64,000 nt of DNA from Bartonella sp. HY038 (GCF_014117425.1 NZ_CP059725.1:682001-746000), one strand, 5' to 3'. Positions 1-12,002 are shown, numbered from the stretch's first letter. A program made the numbers and translations. Notes: generated by a model not told the origin, from the letters alone.

Positions 1-746
1 AGCATGGGGTGGAACTGGCGGAAGATTTGGTACGCATTATCGAGCTTAATGGTGCCGAAACTATTGCGGCAGTTATTGTTGAGCCAATGTCCGGTTCTGC
101 AGGTGTAATTTTGCCTCCTAAAGGCTATTTAGAGCGCCTACGTGAAATAACGCAAAAACATGGCATATTGCTGATTTTTGATGAGGTTATTACTGGTTTT
201 GGGCGTTTGGGTACACCTTTTGCCGTAGATTATTTCGGCGTTGTACCAGATATGGTGACTTGCGCCAAGGGGCTAACCAATGGTGTTGTTCCAATGGGGG
301 CTGTATTTGTGCAGCAAAAATTATATGATGGCATGATGAACGGTCCGGAAAGCCAAATTGAGCTTTTCCACGGCTATACCTATTCTGGTCACCCACTTGC
401 TTGTGCGGCAGGGCTTGCCACATTAGACATATATGCCAAAGACGATCTATTTGCTCGTACTGCAGGTCTTGCACAATATTGGCAAGATAGTGTTTTCTCG
501 CTGCAAGACTTGCCCCATGTTATTGATATTCGAACAATTGGGCTTGTGGCCGGTATTGAACTTGCTAGCCGTGATGGCGCCCCATCTCAGCGTGGTTATG
601 ATGTTTTTGTCGATTGCTTTAATCATGGTGCATTGGTGCGCCAAACCGGTGATATTATTGCACTTTCGCCCCCTTTAATTGTAGAGAAAAGCGAAATTGA
701 TGAGATTATCAGTAAATTAGCTGATGCCATCAAACGGGTAAAATAA
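1..746 (+). CDS. Class III omega-amino acid transaminase, 3' part
   Basis: The gene enters from outside the window; the frame is open from base 3 (reading H-G-V-E-L-A) and stops with TAA at 744-746, so the GTG at base 9 is not a real start. About 247 residues of the C-terminal half are visible. They carry the PLP fold of fold-type I aminotransferases: the FDEVITGFGR motif, whose Asp contacts the pyridine nitrogen, and the Schiff-base lysine in CAKGLTNG. These enzymes move an amino group from an omega-amino acid such as beta-alanine to pyruvate or a keto acid in the cytoplasm. The exact substrate cannot be read from this half. It converges on the dihydroxyacetone kinase gene and is followed by a hairpin terminator. 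Confidence 0.85.
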   Translation, partial: HGVELAEDLVRIIELNGAETIAAVIVEPMSGSAGVILPPKGYLERLREITQKHGILLIFDEVITGFGRLGTPFAVDYFGVVPDMVTCAKGLTNGVVPMGAVFVQQKLYDGMMNGPESQIELFHGYTYSGHPLACAAGLATLDIYAKDDLFARTAGLAQYWQDSVFSLQDLPHVIDIRTIGLVAGIELASRDGAPSQRGYDVFVDCFNHGALVRQTGDIIALSPPLIVEKSEIDEIISKLADAIKRVK

Positions 747-758
747 GCTAGGTAATTA

Positions 759-800
759 ACGCGTATCCAATGGCTATGACATCGGATACGCGTATATTTT
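759..800 (+). terminator. Rho-independent terminator of the aminotransferase gene
   Basis: Perfect 10-bp arms ACGCGTATCC (759-768) and GGATACGCGT (784-793) are followed by ATATTTT on the plus strand, 13 bases after the stop codon. Confidence 0.65.
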
Positions 801-834
801 GTAATGTGTAACAAAGTTTATAAAAAATGTAAAT

Positions 835-2481
835 TTATTGTTTCGCTGTAGCAAGCGCTTCAAAAATGCGAGCCGCCATTTCAGCGCCGGGATCCTTTAC
901 ATTTTCTAATTGATTAGCTGAAACATAGCTAGCACGACCAGCATGAGCCGTTAACATTTTTCCTGTTTCATCTGCGCCCTCACGCGCGGCTTTTGCAGCT
1001 TCTTGTAAGTTGCCACCCGCGATAAGCACATTAAATGCCGGTTGTAAAGCATCAATCATGGTGCGATCACCGGACTTGGCACCGCCATATTCCATCATTT
1101 TTTGTAAGCCGATGTTAAGTGCTTCTGCCCAACCTTGCTGTTCATTATAATTATGGGCGGCACTGGTAAATAAAATGGCCAGCAAGACACCGCTAGAGCC
1201 GCCAGCACTGCGCATTAAACGCTCACCGATTTGCTTTAAAAATCGGGTTGGATTTCCAGTTGCAAGCTGATCTTTCATATCTTTAATGCTTTTTGCTGCA
1301 GTGCTTAAGGTTGAGCCTGTATCACCATCACCAATTTTGGCATCAATTTCATCAATCTCATCGGCATTTTTAATAATTGTGTTAATAATGGTTGCAAGTA
1401 TTATAGCAACGTTTTCATCGCGGGTAATGGCCTGTGTTTCTTGTAGCGTTGGTTGAGGCAAGGAAATTAATGGGTGTTTAATGCTTGTATCGCGCACGAT
1501 CGGCCAATCTCTAACACTCACAGCTTGGGTTAAAGCCGCTTCTTTATCATCATCCAATATTAAAATACTTATTGAAAAACCACGCATATCAAGCGATGTC
1601 ATTAAAGGTGCAGGTCCTATAATATATTTCGCATGGCTATAAAGTGGCGTCTTGGCAAGCGAATTCACCAAAATAGATAATTCTAACGGTGATACGCCGC
1701 CAAGGGAGTTGAGTATGATGGCGATTTTATCTGTACTTGATAATTTTTCGCAAAGTTTAACTGCAGTAAGGGCAACAAGATCATCGGCGGACTGCATGGG
1801 AATGATAGCAGCTCCAGGTTCGCCATGAATACCAAGCCCTAATTCAGCTTGATTATCATTCAGAGATTGTTCCGCTTGCTTGGCGCCTGGTATATTGCAA
1901 TGATTAAGGGATAGACCAAGGGAATGGGTAGCTTGGGCAGCTTTTATTGCCATTTCATAAACTTTTTCAAGACTTGCACCTTGTTCGGCTAGTGCTCCTG
2001 CTAATTTATGCACAAAAAGCGTGCCAGCAATGCCACGCGGTTGCTTATGGTCGGGTAGGGCTATGTCATCAGCAACAATCACCATTTCAACCTTATAGCC
2101 AAGACTAATCGCTTGCTCACGCGCTAGACCAAAATTGAGGCGATCTCCCGTGTAGTTTTTAACAATAAGCAAACAACCAGCTTGTCCGCAAACACTGGTA
2201 ATTGCGGCTAGAACAGCATCAACGCTCGGGGAAGCAAAAATTTCGCCACATATGGCAGCTGTTAGCATAGCTTTGCCAACAAAACCAGCATGGGCAGGTT
2301 CATGGCCTGAGCCGCCGCCAGAAATCACCGCAACTTTGTCCTTTTGCCAATCGGCACGGATTACAACCTTTATTTCCGGAAAAGCATCAAGCCGCGTTAG
2401 ATTTGTGCCTGCGGATGAAAGGAGTAAGCCATCTATTGCATCACTTACCAATGTTTGACGATCATTCATAAAAGATTTCAT
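835..2481 (-). CDS. Dihydroxyacetone kinase, DhaK-DhaL fusion
   Basis: This 548-residue ATP-dependent dihydroxyacetone/glyceraldehyde kinase joins both halves in one chain. The DhaK domain (about 1-335) has the GGGSGHEPAHAG loop at 55-66 and the substrate-binding His219 in GLGIHGEPG. The DhaL domain (about 350-548) has the Mg-ATP aspartates in the IGDGDTGST motif at 383-391. In PTS-type systems the two are separate proteins; the fusion with an ATP-binding DhaL indicates the ATP-using form. It phosphorylates dihydroxyacetone to DHAP in the cytoplasm. An alternative start lies four codons in (MNDRQ, near 2469). It has no operon partner here. Confidence 0.93.
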   Translation of the reverse strand: MKSFMNDRQTLVSDAIDGLLLSSAGTNLTRLDAFPEIKVVIRADWQKDKVAVISGGGSGHEPAHAGFVGKAMLTAAICGEIFASPSVDAVLAAITSVCGQAGCLLIVKNYTGDRLNFGLAREQAISLGYKVEMVIVADDIALPDHKQPRGIAGTLFVHKLAGALAEQGASLEKVYEMAIKAAQATHSLGLSLNHCNIPGAKQAEQSLNDNQAELGLGIHGEPGAAIIPMQSADDLVALTAVKLCEKLSSTDKIAIILNSLGGVSPLELSILVNSLAKTPLYSHAKYIIGPAPLMTSLDMRGFSISILILDDDKEAALTQAVSVRDWPIVRDTSIKHPLISLPQPTLQETQAITRDENVAIILATIINTIIKNADEIDEIDAKIGDGDTGSTLSTAAKSIKDMKDQLATGNPTRFLKQIGERLMRSAGGSSGVLLAILFTSAAHNYNEQQGWAEALNIGLQKMMEYGGAKSGDRTMIDALQPAFNVLIAGGNLQEAAKAAREGADETGKMLTAHAGRASYVSANQLENVKDPGAEMAARIFEALATAKQ

Positions 2482-2610
2482 TGAACACCTTTTAAGTTAA
2501 TGTGTAAATATTTATAAGAAAAAATAGTAATTATGGAGTGTAGCTTGCGGCTTTGTTAAGCCACTTCGGTTTTATTAAAAAGCAGTTAAGCACAGAAGTT
2601 TGAAAAATAA

Positions 2611-3003
2611 AAGTCAGTCGGCCTGTAAGCCGGGTTTTGTATGGCAAAGCTTAACGCTTTACGTGGCAGCCATTCATCTTGGACGCAATGTCGCCATGCG
2701 CCTCATGCAACCCACCCGGATGATTGGCTGGAGACAGGCCTGTGGTTAAACCACGCATCATCCCTATTCGGTCTTGCTCCCGGTGGGGTTTACCCTGCCA
2801 TTATCATTACTGATAATGCGGTGAGCTCTTACCTCACCCTTTCACCCTTACCTATAAAATATAGGCGGTTTGCTTTCTGTGGCACTTTCCCTAAGGTCAC
2901 CCTCGCCGGGCGTTACCCGGCACCGTGTCTCGCTGGAGCCCGGACTTTCCTCACTAGCCACCTTTCGGTATTGGACTAGCGCGGCTGCCCGGCCGACTGA
3001 CTT
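2611..3003 (-). ncRNA. rnpB: RNase P RNA, bacterial type A
   Basis: Read on the minus strand, the ends form the P1 helix: AAGTCAGTCGGCC at the 5' end (2991-3003) pairs with GGCCGACTGACTT at the 3' end (2611-2623). Inside are the conserved RNase P blocks: GAGGAAAGTCCGGGCTCC near the 5' end, ACAGAAAGCAAACCGCC, GGTAAGGGTGAAAGGGTG, GGTAAACCCCACCGGGAG, and the 3' AAAACCCGGCTTAC before P1. The RNA is the catalytic part of RNase P, which removes tRNA 5' leaders. The length of about 393 nt is normal for type A. The end points follow from P1 and may be off by a few bases. Confidence 0.97.
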
Positions 3004-3101
3004 TGCAGTGCAATAGCATGCTAGGGTCCAAAACGCTATAGCATTTTCTGCAAAAAATAAATCGACCTTTACTTAGCGAATAATGCACCAAACTGAAGAA
3101 T

Positions 3102-4013
3102 TTACTGCGCGTCTTCCAATTTAATTTTTGGTTTTCGTACTTGTTCGCGGTAAAACACAAATAATCCACTGCCAACAACAATTGTTGCGCCCACCAATGT
3201 CCAAAAGTCTGGAAAATCATTAAATATGATGAGACCAACAAAAATCGACCAAACAAGCTGTAAATAATTGAAAGGCTGAATAATACTAACTGGAGCCATG
3301 GTGAGCGCTTTAATCATTGCAAAGTGGCCGCTTACCGACATAAGACATAGGAGAACCAACAGCCAAACATGGTGACGATCCATATCCACCCAGAAATAAT
3401 AAATGCAGCCAGTCGTGATAATAGCTCCAACAAGGCCAATATAGAAAAATGAGGTAATAGCGCTATCGCGATCACCAACCAAACGGGTTATGGTTGCATA
3501 AAGGGCAAAACAAAAAGAGCCGCTTAAGGCAAAAATAGCGCCAACGGAAAACACACCCGAACCGGGGCGAACCATGATTAAAATGCCTAAAAAGCCGATA
3601 ATCAAGGCAGTGATACGCCGCCAACCGACCGCTTCTTTCAAGATTAAAATGGCAAGAATGGTGCCAAATAGCGGATAGGCTTGAAAAAGCGCCGTGGTTT
3701 CAGCAAGCCCCATATGACGAAAGGCTAAGCCAATCAGTATAAGCTCGACCAATAGCAACACACCACGTAAAATTTGTAAGTAAATGTGACCGCTTTTACT
3801 ATTTTTGCGAAAACCGCCTTTTGATTGTTTCGCCATCAGCATGCCAACCGCCAAAAATACCCAATAGCGTACCATGACAATAAAGGTAATTGGATAGTTA
3901 CTTACAAGAGTTTTGGTTATGGCATCTTGAAAAGCAAAAATAAGGGTCGCTAAAATGGCAATCAAAATACCTGGCCAATAATTAGGCTTTTGGCTTTCGC
4001 TTTCATTGGACAT
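3102..4013 (-). CDS. EamA/DMT-superfamily membrane exporter
   Basis: This 303-residue protein is made almost entirely of hydrophobic helices, about ten, arranged as two EamA halves typical of drug/metabolite transporters. The first half starts near residue 14 (PGILIAILATLIFAFQDAIT) and the second near residue 155. A short hydrophilic C-terminal tail rich in Lys and Glu follows. Such proteins usually export amino acids or small metabolites across the inner membrane; no substrate can be assigned. The ATG at 4013 has an AAGGGAAGG ribosome-binding site about seven bases upstream. It stands alone between rnpB and ligA. Confidence 0.85.
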   Translation of the reverse strand: MSNESESQKPNYWPGILIAILATLIFAFQDAITKTLVSNYPITFIVMVRYWVFLAVGMLMAKQSKGGFRKNSKSGHIYLQILRGVLLLVELILIGLAFRHMGLAETTALFQAYPLFGTILAILILKEAVGWRRITALIIGFLGILIMVRPGSGVFSVGAIFALSGSFCFALYATITRLVGDRDSAITSFFYIGLVGAIITTGCIYYFWVDMDRHHVWLLVLLCLMSVSGHFAMIKALTMAPVSIIQPFNYLQLVWSIFVGLIIFNDFPDFWTLVGATIVVGSGLFVFYREQVRKPKIKLEDAQ

Positions 4014-4203
4014 TTATTGCCTTCCCTTTTTTAATTATTTATAGCTTTATGCTAAGTATGCAAAATCTATGCTTATAATTCTAGTAATACTGTGCATTTA
4101 AAATCTTGCAACAGCAATACTATGGGTGTTGAAAAAATAAATCGTGATGTTTCACTGACCCTAGATGAAAATATTCTGTAAAGCCCTATATAAAATGCTA
4201 AAA

Positions 4204-4231
4204 GCACATATCTATCCAATAAGATATGTGC
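4204..4231 (-). terminator. Terminator downstream of ligA
   Basis: Perfect 10-bp arms GCACATATCT (4204-4213) and AGATATGTGC (4222-4231) lie 58 bases past the ligA stop. On the minus strand the stem is followed by TTTTAGCATTTT, a fair U-tract. Confidence 0.6.
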
Positions 4232-4288
4232 CTTAATATGTTGTTTTTAATAAGGTTATAGATAAATATTGGCAGAGCTATCTAGCTG

Positions 4289-6463
<2,175 letters not shown>

Positions 6464-6718
6464 CTATCGTTTTTTTCGCTTGATTTTCATAACCGACTTG
6501 ATGAAGCATTGCATAAAATTATTTGAAAAATATTTAACACTAGGTGAGTAGATGATATTATTACGATAAAATAAAGATCCAAAACCTAAATTATAAACAT
6601 GGTTGTATTTTGCAAGTTTTTAGATGAAACAACAAGGCGTGATTTGCCTCTTTCAATCTCGATAGATTAAATTGATGTCCTATATATTTAATGGATCGAT
6701 AATATAGGAGTTTTATGT

Positions 6719-7171
6719 ATGAAAAAATTACTTGTGGCATTATTAATATCTTTATCAAGCCTATCAACTTACGCCTATGCGCAAGGCGATATTACGATCA
6801 GTAGTTTAGAAAAAAACACCGACACGAAAGTAGAATTTCAAAAATTAATGAAAGGTCAGAATTTACCTAAATGGATAAGTGAAGGCGGGACGGAATCTCA
6901 GGCTAAACAAGTTATTATTGAAGGAAAAAAATATCTCGTATTAAATGCATGCAAACCCCATGATTGTGATGCGGAGCAAATAGCCTTGCTTTATTCAATC
7001 GAAGCTAAAAAATTAGCAGGTGTTTTCTCGTCAAACGATGACAAAGATGGTAGTCAAAAACTACAATGGCTCAATATTCCTGATGAATTGTCGATTGACG
7101 GCAAAACAATTCTATTTGCAGCATTGACGGGTAGTCTTGATAACCACCCAAATAGCTTTAATTTTAAATAA
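6719..7171 (+). CDS. Ivy-type periplasmic lysozyme inhibitor
   Basis: This 150-residue protein has a signal peptide (about 1-21, cleaved after the AYA at 19-21) and the CKPHDC loop at 78-83. That short disulfide-closed loop with a central His is the element Ivy proteins insert into the active site of C-type lysozymes. The family protects peptidoglycan in the periplasm from host lysozyme or from the cell's own lytic transglycosylases. The ATG has a TAGGAG site eight bases upstream. The gene stands opposite to its neighbours ligA and recN, which suggests an insertion into a conserved block. Confidence 0.85.
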   Translation: MKKLLVALLISLSSLSTYAYAQGDITISSLEKNTDTKVEFQKLMKGQNLPKWISEGGTESQAKQVIIEGKKYLVLNACKPHDCDAEQIALLYSIEAKKLAGVFSSNDDKDGSQKLQWLNIPDELSIDGKTILFAALTGSLDNHPNSFNFK

Positions 7172-7265
7172 GAATTGCAACGAGTGGGGAAATATATCCC
7201 CACTTAAGCTTCATCACAAATGTAGATCTTGTATAAATTTTTTTCTATCTAAAGGATGAAAGACA

Positions 7266-7499
7266 TTGCCCAGTCGATACAGATTTGAAGTTGTTGAAAT
7301 CGTAGTTCGAAACACGTCCCAAGCACCGATTGCAGAAGATCTGTTTTATAAATGCCTTATTTGTGAGGGCATGATACCATCAATGCCTGATGATAGTATT
7401 CGTTGTCAATGTAGGAATGTTGTAATCGATGTTGATATGCATCACTTATATATTGGAGATTATCAAAAATTTTCAGTTTTAAAACGAATGAAGGTATAA
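7266..7499 (+). CDS. Small cysteine-rich orphan protein, TTG start
   Basis: This 77-residue protein begins at TTG with an AAAGGA site nine bases upstream; an in-frame TGA lies just before it, so no earlier start is possible. Its centre has a CLIC...CQC arrangement (four cysteines over about 20 residues), as in a small zinc ribbon, followed by an acidic stretch VVIDVDMHHLYIGDY. The pattern recalls small proteins found beside polymorphic-toxin loci, but that is from memory and unproven. It follows the Ivy gene by 94 bases in the same direction. Function unknown. Confidence 0.55.
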   Translation: MPSRYRFEVVEIVVRNTSQAPIAEDLFYKCLICEGMIPSMPDDSIRCQCRNVVIDVDMHHLYIGDYQKFSVLKRMKV

Positions 7500-7527
7500 A
7501 TCGATTAAGAGCTTTTATAGATAAATA

Positions 7528-7866
7528 TCAACCATCTAAATCGATCTCTAATTTATCTTCTTTTAAGGTCGAGAAAAAATCAATTTTTATTAAATGATTT
7601 ATTGCTTTTACAATCTCATCATAGGTTATTTCTTTTACAACAACAATATTTTTGGAATAGAAAAACCCATATCCATATTGTTCATTTTCAGCGTCTATAT
7701 CTTGTTCTAAACGCATCTTGTCATAAAAAATTATATTATATGATTTTTTTTCAATAATGACATATAAATCAAAAAGATATCCTTTGCATGTTGTCTCATA
7801 ACGTCTTCTATCGTCAAAGGTAGAAAGAAATGCTATGTCATAGCCGTTTTCACGAATAATATGCAT
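7528..7866 (-). CDS. Small acidic orphan protein
   Basis: This 112-residue soluble protein has no signal peptide. The open frame reaches 7896, but the ATG at 7866 is preferred because it has an AAAGGA site six bases upstream. It is rich in Asp, Glu, Tyr and Ile, with alternating beta-like stretches (YLFDLYVIIEKKSYNIIFYD) and a C-terminal helix. I do not recognise it. Its size, acidity and AT-rich coding resemble immunity or anti-toxin-like genes. It lies 69 bases past the recN stop in the same direction and converges with the preceding small gene. Confidence 0.5.
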   Translation of the reverse strand: MHIIRENGYDIAFLSTFDDRRRYETTCKGYLFDLYVIIEKKSYNIIFYDKMRLEQDIDAENEQYGYGFFYSKNIVVVKEITYDEIVKAINHLIKIDFFSTLKEDKLEIDLDG

Positions 7867-7935
7867 AAAATTTCCTTTAAGAATACAAACAGTCAAATAT
7901 ATGTTTGCCCATTGCGATGCTAAAAAAAACGCAAA

Positions 7936-9606
7936 TTAGTCTTTGCTAGCTAATAGCTTTTTAGCCGCAGCACGAGCCTCGCTGGTTACTTCAGCACCAG
8001 CCAGCATACGGGCAATTTCTTCTTGACGTTCTTTTTTATCCATCAAATGGATGCGTGAACTAACGCGATTGCTGTTGCCAGTTTCAGCCTTGGCAATAAG
8101 GAAATGTCCATCAGCACGCGCTGCCACTTGCGGTGCATGGGTGACCGATAAAACTTGCACATTTTGCGCAAGGCGTTTTAATCTTTGACCAATGGCATCC
8201 GCCACTGCACCGCCAACGCCAGTATCTATTTCGTCAAAAACGAGAGTAGGGGCAGAGCCGCGATCAGCGAGTGCGACTTTTAATGCTAGCAAAAAGCGAG
8301 ATAATTCACCGCCTGAAGCAACTTTCATCATTGGGCCGGGTTTGGTACCGGGATTTGTCTGCACATAAAATTCTACCGTATCGATACCCTCAGCCTGCCG
8401 CTCATTCAAGTTACTGGTAAATTCAATGATAAACTTTGCACGCTCTAATTTTAAGGCTGGCAATTCTGCCATCACGGCAGCTTCAAGTTGATGGGCAGCC
8501 GCTTTGCGCTTTTGCGACAATTCTTGCGCTAAAACATCAAATGCATCACGCGCTGCCAAAGTTTCAGCTTCCATCTGCGTTAAGGTGGTTTCACCAGCAT
8601 CAAGATCGGCAAGATTTGCGTCGAGCTTGTCGCGCAGCTCGGGTAGGTTTTCTACCGCAACCGAATATTTACGTGCTGCAGCCCGCAGTGCAAACAGCCG
8701 TTCTTCCACGGTTTCTAATTCGCGCGGATCAAAATCTATAATGCGCATGGCATTTTCTACGGCATCTTGCGCAAGGCCAAGCGCATCAAGGGCTTGGTCA
8801 ACTTGGTGGATGATCGGCTCTACAATGTCTTGTGCTTCGCTCATCTTGCGCTCCAGACGGCGGACAAGATTGGCTAATATTGGAATGGCTGATGTTGGGC
8901 CAGATAATATTTCACCTGCTTCGTTAATATCGCTGGCAATTTTTTCGGATTTCATCATTGTGCCACGCCGCTCGGCCAAGGATTCTTCCTCGCCAAATTG
9001 CGGATCAAGCAGCGATAATTCTTCAACTGATGCGCGTAAATAATCAGCTTCTTTGGCCGCCGCCTCAACATGGGCGCGGTGGCGAGCAAGACCTTTTTCA
9101 AGGCTGCGCCAAATTTGATATTGTTGTTTTAATGCAGTAACTTCACCGCCAAGACCACCAAAGGCATCAAGCAAATCACGATGGGCATTAATGTCGATTA
9201 AAGCGCGGTCGGCGTGTTGACCATGAATTTCAACTAAATGGCGTCCAATATCACGTATGAGCCCAACGCTTGCAACTTGGTCATTGATAAATACGCGTGA
9301 GCGTCCATCGCTTGACTGTACGCGCCGCAATATAATATCGCCGTCATCTTCAAGACCATTTTCGCGAATTAATAAACGTGCCGGATGATTAATCGGTACA
9401 TCAAAAACGGCAGTTACTTGGCCTTGTTGTGCGCCGTGGCGCACAAGCGAAGCATCGCCCCTTGCACCAAGCGCAAGGGAAAGAGAATCAAGCAAAATAG
9501 ACTTACCGGCGCCTGTTTCGCCGGTAAGTACAGAAAGACCGACATCAAAATTGATGTCCAATTTTTCGATCAGAACAATGTCGCGGATCGAAAGTTGAAT
9601 GAGCAT
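7936..9606 (-). CDS. recN: DNA repair protein RecN
   Basis: This 556-residue SMC-like ATPase acts in recombinational repair of double-strand breaks. Walker A is at 29-36 (GETGAGKS), a long central coiled coil spans about 160-380, and the C-terminal part has the ABC signature VASGGELSRFLLALK and Walker B TLVFDEIDTGVGG. The length is typical. The start lies three bases past the bamD stop, so bamD and recN are very likely cotranscribed. Confidence 0.97.
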   Translation of the reverse strand: MLIQLSIRDIVLIEKLDINFDVGLSVLTGETGAGKSILLDSLSLALGARGDASLVRHGAQQGQVTAVFDVPINHPARLLIRENGLEDDGDIILRRVQSSDGRSRVFINDQVASVGLIRDIGRHLVEIHGQHADRALIDINAHRDLLDAFGGLGGEVTALKQQYQIWRSLEKGLARHRAHVEAAAKEADYLRASVEELSLLDPQFGEEESLAERRGTMMKSEKIASDINEAGEILSGPTSAIPILANLVRRLERKMSEAQDIVEPIIHQVDQALDALGLAQDAVENAMRIIDFDPRELETVEERLFALRAAARKYSVAVENLPELRDKLDANLADLDAGETTLTQMEAETLAARDAFDVLAQELSQKRKAAAHQLEAAVMAELPALKLERAKFIIEFTSNLNERQAEGIDTVEFYVQTNPGTKPGPMMKVASGGELSRFLLALKVALADRGSAPTLVFDEIDTGVGGAVADAIGQRLKRLAQNVQVLSVTHAPQVAARADGHFLIAKAETGNSNRVSSRIHLMDKKERQEEIARMLAGAEVTSEARAAAKKLLASKD

Positions 9607-9609
9607 GGT

Positions 9610-10521
9610 TTATTGTGTTCTGTTCGCTTGGTTGGCATTATTGGAAGAACCGCCCTTAAAGGCGCGGGAAATCCAAGAGCCGCTATTTTCTTGTGGTGAA
9701 TGGCCAGCCTTTTGCAAAAGCTTATAGGCATCAGCATACCATTTACTATCAGGGTAATTTTGCGCCAATACTGCCGCAGCTGTTTGCGCTTCAGGAATAA
9801 TACCAAGAGCAAAATTAGCTTCAACTAAGCGATAAAGTGCTTCTTCAATCTGATTAGTGTTTGAATATTCTTGCACAACAGCTTTAAAGCGATTGATAGC
9901 TGCAAGATATTGGCGGCGTTCTAGATAATAACGACCAACTTGCATTTCCTTACCGGCAAGCTGCTCGCGCCCGAAACGAATCTTATCTTTGGCATCCGTA
10001 ACATATTCAGAGTTTGGATAACGGTCGACCAGTTCTTGCATAGCAGCAACTGCGCGTTTTGTATCTTTTTGATCGCGAGTTACGTCGGGAATTTGGCGGA
10101 AATAGGCAAGACCGATAATATAATAGGCGTAAGCTGCTTCTTGAGAGGTTGGATATAGCGAGATATAACGGCGCGCCATATTAACCGCTTCATCATATTT
10201 GGATTGGCGATAATTCGTAAAAGCGCCCATAACAAGAGACTTACGTGCCCATTCAGTGTAAGGGTGTTGGCGGTCAATTGCTTCAAATTTCTTGGCGGCC
10301 TCATTAAGGCGACCTGCTTCAAGATTGGCAAGGGCTTGGTTATAAAGCACGTCTGGCGACTCAATAGTGTCAACATAAGCGTTAAGATCAAGCGCTTTGT
10401 CTTTGTCTGCACAGCCTGCTATAAGTGCCGTTGTGGCAACCATGCTGGTAATCAGTAGACCTCGGGCTAAGCTAAGTGGTTTAAATCCCCGAATACTGAA
10501 ATACGATTTTAACATTGTCAT
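9610..10521 (-). CDS. bamD: Outer membrane assembly lipoprotein BamD
   Basis: BamD is the essential lipoprotein of the BAM complex that folds beta-barrel proteins into the outer membrane. From the chosen start at 10521 it has 303 residues: a lipoprotein signal with lipobox LIAGC (Cys37), then TPR repeats over most of the chain (for example [18 protein letters not shown]). The open frame extends 16 codons further upstream to 10569, but those residues are hydrophilic and would place the signal sequence too far from the N-terminus. The C-terminal tail is Asn/Ser-rich. It sits between lpxC and recN as in relatives. Confidence 0.93.
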   Translation of the reverse strand: MTMLKSYFSIRGFKPLSLARGLLITSMVATTALIAGCADKDKALDLNAYVDTIESPDVLYNQALANLEAGRLNEAAKKFEAIDRQHPYTEWARKSLVMGAFTNYRQSKYDEAVNMARRYISLYPTSQEAAYAYYIIGLAYFRQIPDVTRDQKDTKRAVAAMQELVDRYPNSEYVTDAKDKIRFGREQLAGKEMQVGRYYLERRQYLAAINRFKAVVQEYSNTNQIEEALYRLVEANFALGIIPEAQTAAAVLAQNYPDSKWYADAYKLLQKAGHSPQENSGSWISRAFKGGSSNNANQANRTQ

Positions 10522-10569
10522 GCTATCTCTGGCCCTCTTGGCACGCTGGTTGAATGAAATGGGTATCAC

Positions 10570-10909
10570 AGAAAAACTGCGCTAAGTCCACACCCTTTTA
10601 ACCAAAACTAGTCTTTTTACCAATAGTTTAGTGATATATAAATACCACATTTTCAAATTTTTGATTTGTGTCTCAATTAAAATAGCATTTTAGCTTTTAA
10701 ATCAATTCACGAATTTGATTTGTCTGAATGATTCAACAAAAAATCAAAGGCAATTCAAATCTTGTTATTCTTAATAAAGCATTTTGCAAAAAATACAAAA
10801 TATTTAAGCAGCTTATAAAGGCATAACTTTTTTTAATGCTTATCGTCAATCACTCTATCTAGGCTCAATTAAGGCAATTGTTGAAAACTGGTAATTTAAA
10901 TCGGGTTTT
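10570..10909. other. AT-rich intergenic stretch between bamD and lpxC
   Basis: About 340-390 bases, depending on the bamD start, without a supported gene. I see only AT-rich sequence with A and T runs, presumably the bamD-recN promoter. No convincing hairpin or RNA was found. Confidence 0.4.
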
Positions 10910-11776
10910 TCACAAAAATGATGTAATTTTATAAGCATCAGAGGTTGATAAAAGTGTTTTTACTGCGGCACCATTTAACGCATGGCCACCGCGCAGTGAT
11001 TTAAAGCGTCCAATAAAAGGCAATCCTAACAAAGCAGTGTCGCCGATCGCGTCAAGGGCTTTGTGGCGTACAAATTCATCTTCAAATAATTTGCCTTGCG
11101 GGTTTAATATTTCTTCATCATGGCCAATAACCAATGAATTATCAAGTGATGAACCAAGGGCTAAGCCTTGCTTCTGTAAAATTTCGGCATCTTTTAGAAA
11201 ACCAAAAGTGCGGGCAGGGGCAATATTTTTATGAAAAAAATCTGCCTCAAGCGCAAACTCAATATGTTGTTTGCCTATTGCTGGTGAGGCAAAATCTATT
11301 GCAATATCAAATATTGTTGCTTCATCTGGCAAAAATTCTGCATAACCATTGGCGCTTTCAACCCGCACTGGCTTAATGATTTTGATATATTGGCGTGGCT
11401 TATCTTGGGTTTTTAAGCCTATATCTTTAATGCCGTTTGCAAATATCAAAGCACTACCATCGAGAATTGGCATTTCATCATTATTAGCTTCAATAACCAG
11501 ATTATCTATTGCAAAAGCACTAATTGCCGCCATCAAATGTTCAATTGTTTCAACCTTAGCACCATCCTTATGCAATGTTGTGCATAATTGTGCAGGTCCG
11601 GCAAATTGGTGGCTGGCTTTTAGGTCAATTGGCTTATTATCATTGCTACTGCGGTTAAAAATAATGCCGCTGTCAACCGGCGCGGGCTTTAATACTATAT
11701 TGCTAGGCTTGGCGCTATGCACGCCAATTCCACTAAATAAAATCGGCGCATTTATGGTTGATTGAAATGAATTCAC
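10910..11776 (-). CDS. lpxC: UDP-3-O-acyl-N-acetylglucosamine deacetylase LpxC
   Basis: LpxC is the zinc amidase of the committed step of lipid A synthesis. The 288-residue protein has the zinc ligands His80 (in ETIEHLMAA), His238 and Asp242 (in HKALDAIGD), matching E. coli numbering almost exactly. A few residues are missing at the C-terminus compared with the usual 300-305. In Brucella and Bartonella it follows ftsZ; here the upstream neighbour is a DUF3995 gene in the opposite direction, so the cell-division cluster is broken at this point. Confidence 0.96.
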   Translation of the reverse strand: MNSFQSTINAPILFSGIGVHSAKPSNIVLKPAPVDSGIIFNRSSNDNKPIDLKASHQFAGPAQLCTTLHKDGAKVETIEHLMAAISAFAIDNLVIEANNDEMPILDGSALIFANGIKDIGLKTQDKPRQYIKIIKPVRVESANGYAEFLPDEATIFDIAIDFASPAIGKQHIEFALEADFFHKNIAPARTFGFLKDAEILQKQGLALGSSLDNSLVIGHDEEILNPQGKLFEDEFVRHKALDAIGDTALLGLPFIGRFKSLRGGHALNGAAVKTLLSTSDAYKITSFL

Positions 11777-12002
11777 TTAAATTGACCTATATATGTTTCA
11801 AATATTAAGACGCGTCATTTAGATAACGCAAATTTACTTATCTTTCAATTGCCAGATAATTTTTTGATAATTCTTGAGGTTTGCATGCCAATAATATTCA
11901 GCTAAAATGATAAGAGTTGATATAAAGCGGTTGAGAAAATTTTAAAAGAAAATAAAATTAATTAAAATCAACTAAATATAAAAGATATTAAAAGGTAGCT
12001 TT

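Noticed and set aside
2641..2979. A 112-codon open frame on the plus strand
   Set aside because: It runs antisense through rnpB; the structured RNA explains the sequence fully.
8504..9043. A 179-codon open frame antisense to recN
   Set aside because: Ser/Arg-rich shadow of the coiled-coil part of recN.
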